Shown here: positions 8,555 to 17,611 of the stretch, piece by piece
Layout: every line of letters begins with the position of its first letter
Numbering within the stretch: position 1 is the stretch's first letter
Assembly (NCBI GenBank): GCA_900553365.1
Contig: USDL01000011.1
Coordinates: forward strand, 1-45,747
Origin: an uncultured Clostridium sp.
GTDB taxonomy: Bacteria > Bacillota > Clostridia > TANB77 > CAG-508
Length of the DNA: 45,747 nt
Direction: 5' to 3'
Position numbers and translations under genes: made by a program
The notes under the pieces: generated by a model
Told to the model about the DNA's origin: nothing
Seen by the model: the letters and a program-made list of their open reading frames with translations, nothing else
Databases searched by the model: none

Positions 8555-9880
8555 CTAATCTTCATCTTCTTTGTTATCTTGTTCTTTTTCTTTTACTGTC
8601 TGATTTTTACATGCTTTTACCCATATTATTCTTTTTTCTTCATATTCTTCTATCTTGTATGTTACCTTTTCTGTCTCAATTACTGGCTTTTCATCATCTT
8701 TAGGAATTCTTCCAAGTAGTTCAATTAAATAACCTGATAATGTATCATAATCGCCTTCTGGTATGTCTACATTAAGGATTTTTCTTAATTCATATATACT
8801 TACACTACCATCTATCATAAAGGTATTTTCATCAATTTTTTCATAATCTTTTTCAACGTCATCATATTCATCAAAAATGTTACCAACTAGCTCTTCAATA
8901 ATGTCTTCCATTGTTATAATACCTGCTGTTCCTCCATATTCATCTAAAACTATTGCTAACTGTTGCTTATCTCTTTGCATTTCCTTAAAAAACTCATTTA
9001 TAGGCTTACTTTCTGATACAAAGTATGCTGGTCTCATCAATTTCTTAATTTTTGCTTCCTTTTTCGTATATACATAAGCTAATAAGTCTTTTATAAATAG
9101 CACTCCAACTATATTATCTATATTTTCATCATATACTGGAATTCTACTATATTTGTATTCTTTAAGTTCACTTAAAATATCTTCAATGTTTGAACCAATT
9201 TCTATTGCATAAACTTCAGTTCTGTGTATCATAACTTCTGATACGGTTTTGTCGTTGAATTCAAATACATTGTTTATAAGTTCTTTTTCTTCTTCTTCAA
9301 TTGAACCTTTTTCTTCACCAACATCTACCATCATTCTAATTTCTTCTTCAGTAACTGTGCTTTCGTCTTGTGGTCCTATTCCAAATAATTTACAAATTAA
9401 GTTTGTTGAAAAATTCAAGAAATTTACAACTGGAGATGTTATAAAATGTATAAATCTAATTACTCCTATTGTTCCAAATGCAATTTTTTCTGGATTTCTC
9501 ATTGCAATTCTTTTTGGTACTAATTCTCCAAATACTAATGAGAAATATGAAAGTATTATTGTTATTATTATTATTGAAATTGTATTCCATGTTGATATTC
9601 CTAAATCTATTAATTCATTTAGTTTAGGTGCTAACTCACTTGCAAAAGCATCTGCTGCAAATGCACTTGATAAAAATCCTGCTAATGTTATTCCTATTTG
9701 TATTGTAGCCAAAAATTTACTTGGCTCCTTAAGCATTTTTTTTATTTTCTTTGCTTTTTTATTTCCTTCTTTTGCTTGTTTTTCAATTTTTGCATCATTT
9801 AACGATATAAATGCTATTTCTGCCGATGCAAAAAAGGCATTTATAAAAATTAAAATTACTAAAACTAACAGTGAAATCAT
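8555..9880 (-). CDS. CNNM/HlyC-CorC family membrane protein with CBS domains
   Basis: A 441-residue protein in three parts. The N-terminal CNNM (DUF21) membrane domain starts with ISLLVLVILIFINAFFASAE and includes FGELVPKRIAM. Two CBS motifs follow the acidic linker (VSEVMIHRTEVYAI; YKYSRIPVYDE; LDEYGGTAGIITMEDIIEELVG). A C-terminal CorC_HlyC domain (IDGSVSIYELRKIL) and an acidic tail end the protein. The family handles divalent cations, mainly magnesium export or sensing. The Shine-Dalgarno AAAGGAG is unusually far (16 bases) from the only good ATG. No in-frame CGG. Confidence 0.92.
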   Translation of the reverse strand: MISLLVLVILIFINAFFASAEIAFISLNDAKIEKQAKEGNKKAKKIKKMLKEPSKFLATIQIGITLAGFLSSAFAADAFASELAPKLNELIDLGISTWNTISIIIITIILSYFSLVFGELVPKRIAMRNPEKIAFGTIGVIRFIHFITSPVVNFLNFSTNLICKLFGIGPQDESTVTEEEIRMMVDVGEEKGSIEEEEKELINNVFEFNDKTVSEVMIHRTEVYAIEIGSNIEDILSELKEYKYSRIPVYDENIDNIVGVLFIKDLLAYVYTKKEAKIKKLMRPAYFVSESKPINEFFKEMQRDKQQLAIVLDEYGGTAGIITMEDIIEELVGNIFDEYDDVEKDYEKIDENTFMIDGSVSIYELRKILNVDIPEGDYDTLSGYLIELLGRIPKDDEKPVIETEKVTYKIEEYEEKRIIWVKACKNQTVKEKEQDNKEDED

Positions 9881-9963
9881 TCTAAAGTTTCACTAACTCC
9901 TTTCTCGTTTAATAAACCATTATAATTATATAATGAATCCATTGTTTTGTCAACTTAAAAACA

Positions 9964-10002
9964 AAATAAATAGAGCTATTTAAAAAACGGCTCTATTTAT
10001 TT
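9964..10002. terminator. Strong terminator after the coiled-coil gene
   Basis: 13-base stem AAATAAATAGAGC (9964-9976)/GCTCTATTTATTT (9990-10002) with T-rich sequence on both sides. It separates the coiled-coil gene from the CNNM gene. Confidence 0.8.
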
Positions 10003-10015
10003 TTATATTTAAAGT

Positions 10016-11077
10016 CTAACGGCTTTGCTCGCTTTCATCTTTTTTATGTGTTGCTCCATCTTGTTTTTCATATCTTCCACCATATTTTTCTGCATATTCA
10101 TTTGCTGCTGCTTTTTTCTTATCTTCAAGTTCTACTCTTAAACTATCTCTAAATGCTTTTTCACCATCTTCTTTGCCATATTCTGCAATATATGATAGTA
10201 ATTGATCTTCTCTTGATTGCTTAATTTCTGCTTTTTTTGCTTCTCTTGCAGATCTAATTATTTCACGTACTTCTTCCATCTCTTTATCAGAAATGCTTTG
10301 TTCTGTTTTTTCTTTACCTTTTCCTGCAAACACTTTTGCTACTCTATTTTTAATAGAACTAAATCCATTTTTAAAGAATTCTCCAATTTTTGCAAGTCTT
10401 GGATGTTTTTTTGCAAATTCGCTAACATTTACTAGATATCCTGCTTTTTCATTGTTTTTAGCTTCTGTAAATGTTTTGCTTGATGGTTCTATTTTAATTT
10501 GAATATCTTCTAAATTTTTACCTTTAAGTAAGTTTGCTGCAATTAAATTACATTTTGCAATTTTTCTTTCACATATTTCTTTTTCTTTATTATCTGAACT
10601 TGTTTTCAAACTTTCATTTCTTTCATCAAGGTTTCTTATTACAGCTTGTGTAATTTCTAAATCTTCTTGTAAGTCATTGTACTCACTTTTATCAATTCCT
10701 GATTTCTGCATTTTTGTCATTAATTCATTTGCACGTTTTTTTTGTTTCTCAAGAATTTTACTATTTTTTTTCATTTCTATTGCAGCAGGATTATTTTCTA
10801 ATTGTTTTTCTAAGTCTTTTCTATATGCTAATATATTTGCTATTTTTGTCTTATTTTTTTCATAATTTTCGTAATCTTGTAATTGTGCTTCTTGCTCTGG
10901 AAGTTTAAATTTTGCTTCTCTTAAAGCGTCTTGGTACTCTTCCTTTGTTTTAAAAGTACCTACTTCATTTCTTTTTGTATTTTCTATCTCTTCCTTTAAT
11001 TTTGCGATTTTTTCTGAAACTGGCTCTTGGTTTAGCATTTTTTCATATTTAGCTTCCCATCTTGGTTTATTTGCCAT
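10016..11077 (-). CDS. Coiled-coil protein of unknown function
   Basis: A 353-residue, highly charged protein rich in Lys and Glu with long predicted coiled-coil stretches over roughly residues 15-165 and again 255-335. The two are separated by a segment containing FAKKHPRLAKIGEFFKNGFSSIKNRVAKVF, which may form an amphipathic membrane-associating helix (quoted in parts: KKHPRLAKIGEFF, KNGFSSIKNRVAKVF). There is no signal peptide. The start ATG follows AAAGGGGG. It is monocistronic with its own strong terminator. I do not recognise the family; a scaffold or surface-associated role is only a guess. Codon use is native and there is no in-frame CGG. Confidence 0.75.
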   Translation of the reverse strand: MANKPRWEAKYEKMLNQEPVSEKIAKLKEEIENTKRNEVGTFKTKEEYQDALREAKFKLPEQEAQLQDYENYEKNKTKIANILAYRKDLEKQLENNPAAIEMKKNSKILEKQKKRANELMTKMQKSGIDKSEYNDLQEDLEITQAVIRNLDERNESLKTSSDNKEKEICERKIAKCNLIAANLLKGKNLEDIQIKIEPSSKTFTEAKNNEKAGYLVNVSEFAKKHPRLAKIGEFFKNGFSSIKNRVAKVFAGKGKEKTEQSISDKEMEEVREIIRSAREAKKAEIKQSREDQLLSYIAEYGKEDGEKAFRDSLRVELEDKKKAAANEYAEKYGGRYEKQDGATHKKDESEQSR

Positions 11078-11163
11078 ATAAAATCCCCCTTTATTTTTTC
11101 AACAAACAACACATAAATTCTCTATTTATTATTTTACCATATTTTTTATTTTTTTGCAAATTT

Positions 11164-11866
11164 TTACTCAAAAAGTTCAAATCCCATTTTTTTTTGAAGC
11201 TCAGGGTCTATTGTTTTCCTTGTATACAAATTGTTGGCTTTGCAGTATTTTTTTATTGCTTGCTCGGTTGCAAGCCCAAACTTTCCATTTGGATTTTCAT
11301 TAAAGAATCCTAATTCTTTTAATTTTTTTTGTATCTCAAACACATCTGAACCATACATGCCAGATTCTAAGTATCTAAATCCTTTACCAAAAGGGCCATA
11401 AGGTCCATCTATTATTGTTACTTTAGTACCTATTGGTATAATCTTAAATAACTCTGCTACTTCGTCATTGTTCATTCTTATACAGCCATGTGAGCTTGCC
11501 CATCCTAATGAGCTTTGGTAAACTGTGCCATGTATTCCAAACTGCCCCCATGGAACATTTAGCCCCATCCATCTTCCTCCAAAACCTTCTCCCCAGGTAT
11601 CTTTTGATATAATTTTCCAAGTACCTATTGGAGATGGTGTTGACCATTTTCCGTCCTGAACATTTATATGTTTCAGTTAAATTGCCTTCTTCAAATAAAT
11701 ATAGTTTTGATTCTTCTACATCTACTAAAATTTCATATTTTGAAGATTTTGCACTAGTTTGTATAGACATAGTTTCTTTTCTTAAATTTAACATATATAT
11801 GCTGGCTAGTATTAATAATAAAATTATTAGTGTTATTACTATTTTCTTTCTATTGAATATTATCAT
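11164..11866 (-). CDS. L,D-transpeptidase (YkuD) with peptidoglycan-binding domain, one +1 shift at CGG
   Basis: Standard reading gives two overlapping halves. Skipping one base at the only in-frame CGG (11651-11653) gives a 233-residue protein. It has an N-terminal membrane anchor (IVITLIILLLILASIYML), a YkuD domain starting KYEILVDVEESKLYLF and running through SGGKWSTPSPIGTWKI, and the catalytic block HGT-(12)-SSHGCIRM with the active cysteine. A C-terminal PG_binding_1 domain follows (GSDVFEIQKKLKELGFF). Such enzymes make 3-3 peptide cross-links or attach proteins to peptidoglycan outside the membrane. The corrected order matches anchored clostridial YkuD proteins. Confidence 0.9.
11651..11653 (-). 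other. CGG +1 site of the L,D-transpeptidase gene
   Basis: GGA-(C)GGA-AAA: skipping the C restores SGGKWSTPSPIG. Confidence 0.8.
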
Positions 11867-11900
11867 AATACTAATTTTATGTGAGCATTAGGACTTTAAT

Positions 11901-11935
11901 AACTAAAAAAGGAACAGTTTTGTTCCTTTTTAGTT
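11901..11935. terminator. Terminator of the hydrogenase operon
   Basis: AACTAAAAAAGGAAC (11901-11915)/GTTCCTTTTTAGTT (11922-11935), 14-15-base stem just past the hydA stop codon, with T-rich sequence on the minus strand. Confidence 0.8.
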
Positions 11936-11936
11936 A

Positions 11937-13688
11937 CTAATTTTTATATCTTTCTCTTGGCTGATAAGTAGTGTGTAATAATTCATGTGATTTATGGCTT
12001 CCTGGTTTTTCTAAGAATTCTGCATATATTTTTTTAATTACAGGGTTTTCGTGTGATTTTCTAATTGTACTTTTTTCATCAATAGTATACAAACATTCTG
12101 CCCTAGCTTTTCTAACATCTATGTCGTTTCTCTTTTTTGAGCTAACTATTGGTTGACCACCACCCATTACGCATCCTCCTGGGCATGCCATTATTTCTAC
12201 AAATTGATAATCCGCTTCCCCCGATTTTATTTCCTGCAAGATTTTTTCAGCATTTGCTAAACCTGAGGCTACTGCAACTTTAATATCTTTATCTCCCATT
12301 TTTACTGTTGCTTTTTTTATTCCCTCTTTACCTCTTACATCTTCAAATTCTAATTTTTTCAAGTCTTGACCTGTAACTGTTTCATAAGCTGTTCTTAATG
12401 CCGCTTCCATTACTCCACCTGTTGTACCAAATATTGCCCCTGCTCCTGTGGCTTCTCCTATTGGGCTATCAAATTCAGAATCTTCAAGTAGTTTTAGGTC
12501 TATGTGTGCTTGCTTTATCATTCTTGCAAGTTCGCGGGTTGTTATAACACTATCTACGTTATATAATCCATCATTTTTCATTTCTTCACGAGTCTTCTCA
12601 AATTTTTTTGCAATACATGGCATTACTGATACTACATGCATTTTGTTTGGCTCTACGCCTAGCTTTTGTGCATAATATGTTTTTAATATAGCTCCAAACA
12701 TTTCATGTGGTGATTTACAACTTGATAAGTGAGCCAATAATTCTGGATGGTTCATTTCTATATATCTTATCCAACCTGGACTACATGAAGTTATCATAGG
12801 TAATACAGCTTCTTTATCATTTAATCTTTCTATTAGCTCATTTGCTTCTTCAACTATTGTTAAATCTGCTCCGGTGTTCGTATCAAATACTTTATCAAAA
12901 CCTAATCTTTTTAAAGCTGTTACCATTTTGCCTGTTACGTTGGTTCCTATTGGCATACCAAATTCTTCGCCAAGTGCTGCTCTTACTGCTGGTGCTGTTT
13001 GAACAACTGTAAATGTTTCTTTGTCTCTGATTTTTCTCCAAACTGTTTTAGTTTCATCTTTTTCTTTTAAAGCGCCTACTGGGCAAGCCTCAATACATTG
13101 CCCGCAGAAAGTACAGTTTACATTGTTTAAGCTTTCATCATTTTCTGCTGCTATTCTTGCGTGAAATCCACGACCTGCAACATCTATTGCTCCAACTTTT
13201 TGAACATTCTTACATGTTGCAACACATCTTTTACACATTATACATTTACTATTATCTCTAACAATTGATGGAGAAAATTCATCTATAAAAGCTTTTTCTT
13301 TTTGTCCTTCATATTGAATTTCTGTTACTCCAAATTGGTCTGCTAGTGTTTGTAATTCGCAGTTACCATTTCTTACACATGTTAAGCAATCTCTATTATG
13401 TGCAGATAAGATTAAATCTAGTATTGTTTTTCTTGCTTCATGCAATTCTGTAGTATCTGTAGTTACTTTCATTCCTTCTTCTACTATTGTTCTACAAGAT
13501 GGAACAAATCCTCTTCTTCCTTCTATTTCTACAATACAAATCCTACATTCTCCTGCTTGATTTATATCTTTAAGGAAGCAAAGTGTTGGTATGTCAATAC
13601 CTATTTGTTTTGCTGCTTGAAGCACTGTTGTTCCTTTTTCTGTTTCAAGTTCTTTGCCGTTTATAGTTAGTTTAACTTTTTCAGACAT
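11937..13688 (-). CDS. hydA: [FeFe] hydrogenase catalytic subunit
   Basis: A 583-residue cytosolic hydrogenase. The N-terminal [2Fe-2S] domain uses C37, C48, C51 and C65. A His-Cys [4Fe-4S] site lies in HNRDCLTCVRNGNC, and two [4Fe-4S] clusters in CIMCKRCVATC and CTFCGQCIEACPVG. The H-cluster motifs are TSCSPGWIRY (C302), MPCIAKKFE (C358) and MACPGGCVMGGGQP (C502, C506), with the small-subunit helix at the C-terminus. With hydB and hydC it forms the trimer that couples ferredoxin and NADH oxidation to H2 formation, or the reverse. It starts 17 bases after hydB, and its TAG stop abuts the terminator. No in-frame CGG. Confidence 0.96.
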   Translation of the reverse strand: MSEKVKLTINGKELETEKGTTVLQAAKQIGIDIPTLCFLKDINQAGECRICIVEIEGRRGFVPSCRTIVEEGMKVTTDTTELHEARKTILDLILSAHNRDCLTCVRNGNCELQTLADQFGVTEIQYEGQKEKAFIDEFSPSIVRDNSKCIMCKRCVATCKNVQKVGAIDVAGRGFHARIAAENDESLNNVNCTFCGQCIEACPVGALKEKDETKTVWRKIRDKETFTVVQTAPAVRAALGEEFGMPIGTNVTGKMVTALKRLGFDKVFDTNTGADLTIVEEANELIERLNDKEAVLPMITSCSPGWIRYIEMNHPELLAHLSSCKSPHEMFGAILKTYYAQKLGVEPNKMHVVSVMPCIAKKFEKTREEMKNDGLYNVDSVITTRELARMIKQAHIDLKLLEDSEFDSPIGEATGAGAIFGTTGGVMEAALRTAYETVTGQDLKKLEFEDVRGKEGIKKATVKMGDKDIKVAVASGLANAEKILQEIKSGEADYQFVEIMACPGGCVMGGGQPIVSSKKRNDIDVRKARAECLYTIDEKSTIRKSHENPVIKKIYAEFLEKPGSHKSHELLHTTYQPRERYKN

Positions 13689-13705
13689 TTTCGTTTTCTC
13701 CTTTC

Positions 13706-15561
13706 CTATATAGCCTTAAAATTACACTTTGATGCACATAGTCCACACTTTATACATTTATTTGGATCTATCTTATAGCCTTCTTCTCTGTTTCCTGTAA
13801 TTGCTCCTACTGGGCAATTTCTAGCACATAATCCACATCTTTTGCACTTTTCTGGGTTTATTTGCATTTTCTTTAGTGCCTTACACTCTGAAGCCGAACA
13901 GTCTTTTTTATTTATATGTGCTTCATATTCATCTCTAAAATAATGAATTGTACTTAATACTGGGTTTGGTGCTGTTTGGCCAAGTCCACATATTGAGGTT
14001 TTCTTTATTGTTTCTGCAAGTTTTTCAAGCTTTTCTATATCTCCATCCTCGCCTTTTCCTTCTGTTATTCTCTCTAACATTTCAAGCATTCTTTTTGTTC
14101 CTACTCTACAAGGTGTACATTGTCCGCAACTTTCATCTACTGTAAAGCCTAAGTAGAATTTTGCTAGGTTTACCATACATTTTGAATCATCCATTACTAT
14201 AAGTCCACCAGAGCCCATCATTGAGCCTATTTGTGCTAAAGATTCATAGTCTATTGGTGTATCTAAATTTTTTTCTGGTATACATCCTCCTGAAGGTCCT
14301 CCTGTTTGTGCTGCTTTAAACTTTCTGCCATTTGGAATTCCTCCACCTATATCAAATACTATTTCTCTTAAAGTTGTTCCCATTGGAACTTCTACTAAGC
14401 CTACATTTACAACATTTCCACCTAGTGCAAATACTTTTGTTCCTTTTGATTTTTCTGTTCCAATACTTGAATACCATTTTGCTCCGTTTAGAATTATTTT
14501 TGTTATGTTTGCATAAGTTTCAACATTGTTTATAAGAGTTGGCTTCATAAATAATCCTGCATTTGCTGGAAATGGTGGTTTTAAACGTGGTCTACCGCTT
14601 CTACCTTCAATCGATTCTAGTAATGCGGTTTCTTCTCCACATACAAAGGCCCCTGCTCCGAAGTCTTACTTCTAGGTCAAACTCAAAATCTGTTCCAAAT
14701 ATGTTTTTACCGTAGTATTCCATATTCCTTTGCTTGGTCTATTGCTGTTTGGAATCTATGTACTGCTATTGGATATTCTGCTCTTACATAAATGTATCCT
14801 TTATTTGCACCTACACTATATCCTGCTATCATCATTGCTTCTAGTACACTGTGTGGATCACCTTCTAATATACTTCTATCCATAAATGCACCTGGATCTC
14901 CTTCATCTGCATTGCATACAACATATTTTTGGTCTCCTTTTGCTATTCTTGTAAATTCCCACTTTTTACCTGTTGGGAAACCTGCTCCTCCTCTACCACG
15001 AAGCCCTGAATCTGATACCTCTTTTATTACTTCCTCTGGTGTCATTTCAAATAGTACTTTTTCTAGAGCTTTATAGCCATCAAATGCTATATATTCATCT
15101 ATATTTTCTGGATCTATTATTCCACAGTTTTTAAGTGCAATTCTTTTTTGCTTTTTATAGAAGTTTAATTCATCTAATTGTTTTACTGTTTTTTCATCAA
15201 TGTCTTGGCATAACAGTCTTTCAACAATTTTCCCATCTATGATATGTGTATTTATAATTTCTTCACAATCGTCTGGTGTAACGTGTGCATAAAAAACATC
15301 CTCTGGTCTTATTATTACTATTGGTCCTTTTGCACATAATCCAAAACATCCTGTTTGTACTACTTTAACATTTTCTATATTCTTTTCAGTTAATATTTTT
15401 CTAAAATTTTCTATGATTTTTGGGGATTTTGAAGAAGTACACCCTGTTCCATGGCATACCAATATGTGTTTTTCTCTAGTATTTGCTTTTAAATTTACTC
15501 TTAAATCTAATTCTTTTCTTTTTGATTCTCTAATTTTATGTATTTCTTCTAATGATTTCAT
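13706..15561 (-). CDS. hydB: Bifurcating hydrogenase flavin subunit HydB (NuoF-like), two +1 shifts at CGG
   Basis: Standard reading breaks this gene after EYGIL and resumes about 160 bases later. Skipping one base at each of two in-frame CGG codons (14710-14712 and 14658-14660) gives 617 residues, the usual HydB size. The order is a thioredoxin-like [2Fe-2S] domain (CHGTGCTSS, QTGCFGLCAKG), then the NuoF FMN/NADH domain (GLRGRGGAGFPTGKKWEF, CNADEGDPGAF). The restored LGKNIFGTDFEFDLEV and RLGAGAFVCGEETALLESIEG (shown in two parts) come next, then the SLBB domain, the [4Fe-4S] site ESCGQCTPCRVG and two C-terminal ferredoxin clusters (CKRCGLCARNCPVGAI, CIKCGLCASKC). It supplies the NAD(H)/flavin site of the hydrogenase complex. 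Flanking genes are intact. Confidence 0.92.
14658..14660 (-). other. CGG +1 site 2 of hydB
   Basis: CTT-(C)GGA-GCA: skipping the C restores EVRL-G-AGAFVCGEE. Confidence 0.8.
14710..14712 (-). other. CGG +1 site 1 of hydB
   Basis: CTA-(C)GGT-AAA: skipping the C restores YGIL-G-KNIFGTD and avoids the TAA that directly follows CGG in the standard frame. Confidence 0.82.
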
Positions 15562-15564
15562 TTT

Positions 15565-16059
15565 TTATTCCTCCTTCGCCATATATTCATCTATTACTTT
15601 GTCTAATAACTCTGGAGTTGCTTTTCCATAAACTTCATCATTTACGGTAAATACTGGAGCTAAACCACATGCTCCAATACATCTTGTGGCTTCTATTGAA
15701 AATTTACCATCAGGAGTTGTTTGTCCAACGTCAATTTTTAATTTTTCTTTTAATCTATCTAATATTTTTTCTGAGCCTTTTACAAAACAAGCTGTTCCTA
15801 AACATACTGATACATTGTATTTTCCCTTTGGTTTTAGACTAAATCTTGAATAAAAAGTTATAACACTATATACTTCCGCCATAGTTAACCCTAAATGTTC
15901 CGAAATAGCAAACTGAGCATTTTTAGGAATATATCCATAGCTTTCTTGAACTTCGTTCAATATTTGAATTAAATTGCTTTTATCTTTTTGATATTTAGAT
16001 AAAATTTTTTCCATTTTTTCATCTTTGTGGTCTGTTCCACAAGTACAAATGCAACTCAT
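15565..16059 (-). CDS. hydC: Bifurcating hydrogenase [2Fe-2S] subunit HydC (NuoE-like)
   Basis: A 164-residue NuoE/HydC protein. A helical N-terminus (ILNEVQESYGYIPKNA, HLGLTMAEVYSVITFYSRF) precedes a thioredoxin-like [2Fe-2S] domain with ligands in VCLGTACFVKG and RCIGACGLAP. It passes electrons between the HydB flavin and the iron-sulphur chain. It is the first gene of the hydC-hydB-hydA operon; hydB starts 3 bases after its stop. The ATG follows AGGAGG. A TATAAT box lies upstream but no convincing -35 box. Confidence 0.95.
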   Translation of the reverse strand: MSCICTCGTDHKDEKMEKILSKYQKDKSNLIQILNEVQESYGYIPKNAQFAISEHLGLTMAEVYSVITFYSRFSLKPKGKYNVSVCLGTACFVKGSEKILDRLKEKLKIDVGQTTPDGKFSIEATRCIGACGLAPVFTVNDEVYGKATPELLDKVIDEYMAKEE

Positions 16060-16148
16060 ACAAGTTCCTCCTATTCTAATTTTAATACATTTATATTATA
16101 ATATATTTTTTAAAAAAAGAAAGACTTTTTTTAGAAATTGATAGAATT

Positions 16149-17384
16149 TTATATTGCAAATTTTAACAACTGCATCATCTCAAAAAAGTAGTACATTACC
16201 CCTTTTCTTTCTATTTTTTCTTTTGTTTTAATTTGTATAGTATCTATAAGCTCTGTTCCCTTGCTTACTGTTATTTCTCCAACTACTGTATTTTTCTCTA
16301 CTGGTGCTTCAAATTTAACATTAGCTGTACTTGTAATATCAATATTTTCACTTTTTCTCATTGGATACATTGTATATTTGCCACTTTCAATATATATTTC
16401 TGGTCTTAATTTTTTACCTTTATATACTCTTATCCTTTTTTCGTTTATATCACGCCAATTTTCATATTCATTTGATATTAATTGTTCAACATTTACTAAT
16501 TCAAAGTTTTTATATGTATACTCTATCAATTTTATAGAATCTTGTGTTCTTATTTTTCTAGTATCTGCCCCTAAAACTACTGTTATTATATCAAATCCAT
16601 CTCTAGAAACTGATGTTACTAAACATCTCCCAGCTTTGCTTGTATAGCCTGTTTTTACGCCATTTACGCCATTTAAGTATCCCAGTAATTCATTTGTATT
16701 TGACAATGTTTTTTGGTATCCATTTATATTTACTGTATATTCCTTAGTAGAAACCACTTGAGCTATCTTTGGATTTTTTAATGCACAATCTGTAATTATT
16801 GCAAGTTCCAATGCTGTTGTATAATGAGAATCTCTATCTAACCCATGAGGTGTTACAAAGTGAGTATTAGTAAGTCCTAAGCTTATAGCCTTTTGATTCA
16901 TAAGTTCTGCAAAATTTGGAACACTTCCTGCTATGCTTATAGCAATTTGAACAGCAGCGTCATTTCCAGAACAAAGCATTAATCCATATAGCAAATCATT
17001 ATAAGTTATCTTATCACCTGTATGCAACCCAAGCCTTGAGCCTATAGTATTTGCAGATTCTTTTGAAGCCACAACTTCCTCATTTAATCTATCTATACCC
17101 AACTGTTCTAGCATAACAACCGCTGTCATTATTTTTGTTGTACTCGCCATTGGAACCGGTGTATTCTCATTTTTCCCCCATAAAACCGTACCCGAACTTC
17201 TATCATAAACAACTGCATATCTTGATAAAATTGAAATCTCCTGAGACTGCTGTACCTCCTGTATCGCCTCATCAAGCCACACATAATCCCAATCATCTGG
17301 ATCCTCCTCATATGCAAAGCAAAAACTATTAAAGCTAAGTATAACTACTAATAAAATTATTGATAAAAACTTTTTTATTTTCAT
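16149..17384 (-). CDS. dacF: D-alanyl-D-alanine carboxypeptidase, DacF type
   Basis: A 411-residue secreted penicillin-binding protein of peptidase family S11 that removes the terminal D-Ala from peptidoglycan side chains. A signal peptide (KKFLSIILLVVILSFNSFCFA) starts at the ATG at 17384; an upstream in-frame ATG at 17414 precedes the AAGGTGAT ribosome site and is rejected. Active-site motifs are STTK (nucleophile and general base), SGN in LCSGNDAAV and KTG in GVKTGYTSKAG. A C-terminal beta domain and a hydrophobic end (MYYFFEMMQLLKFAI) suggest membrane association. DacF-like enzymes act in spore cortex formation in Bacillus; a vegetative role is equally possible. Confidence 0.92.
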   Translation of the reverse strand: MKIKKFLSIILLVVILSFNSFCFAYEEDPDDWDYVWLDEAIQEVQQSQEISILSRYAVVYDRSSGTVLWGKNENTPVPMASTTKIMTAVVMLEQLGIDRLNEEVVASKESANTIGSRLGLHTGDKITYNDLLYGLMLCSGNDAAVQIAISIAGSVPNFAELMNQKAISLGLTNTHFVTPHGLDRDSHYTTALELAIITDCALKNPKIAQVVSTKEYTVNINGYQKTLSNTNELLGYLNGVNGVKTGYTSKAGRCLVTSVSRDGFDIITVVLGADTRKIRTQDSIKLIEYTYKNFELVNVEQLISNEYENWRDINEKRIRVYKGKKLRPEIYIESGKYTMYPMRKSENIDITSTANVKFEAPVEKNTVVGEITVSKGTELIDTIQIKTKEKIERKGVMYYFFEMMQLLKFAI

Positions 17385-17550
17385 TTCAAAATCACCTTGT
17401 ACATTTATATTCATACATATTTGTTTTTATTTATACTTTTACAAGGAAATTTTATCATACAAAGCAACATAAATCAACAAATTTTTCACTTTTTGATTTC
17501 AAATAGAAACTATTTTTTTGATAAATTTGAGCAATTTTTTCCTTTATCTG

Positions 17551-17579
17551 TTTACAAATTTTCAAAAAGGTTATATTAT
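17551..17579 (+). promoter_or_regulatory. Promoter of the M18 aminopeptidase gene
   Basis: TTTACA (17551-17556), 17 bases, TATTAT (17574-17579), ending 32 bases before the ATG. Confidence 0.6.
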
Positions 17580-17611
17580 ATTGTATATTAATATTGAAAG
17601 GTGGTTTATTT

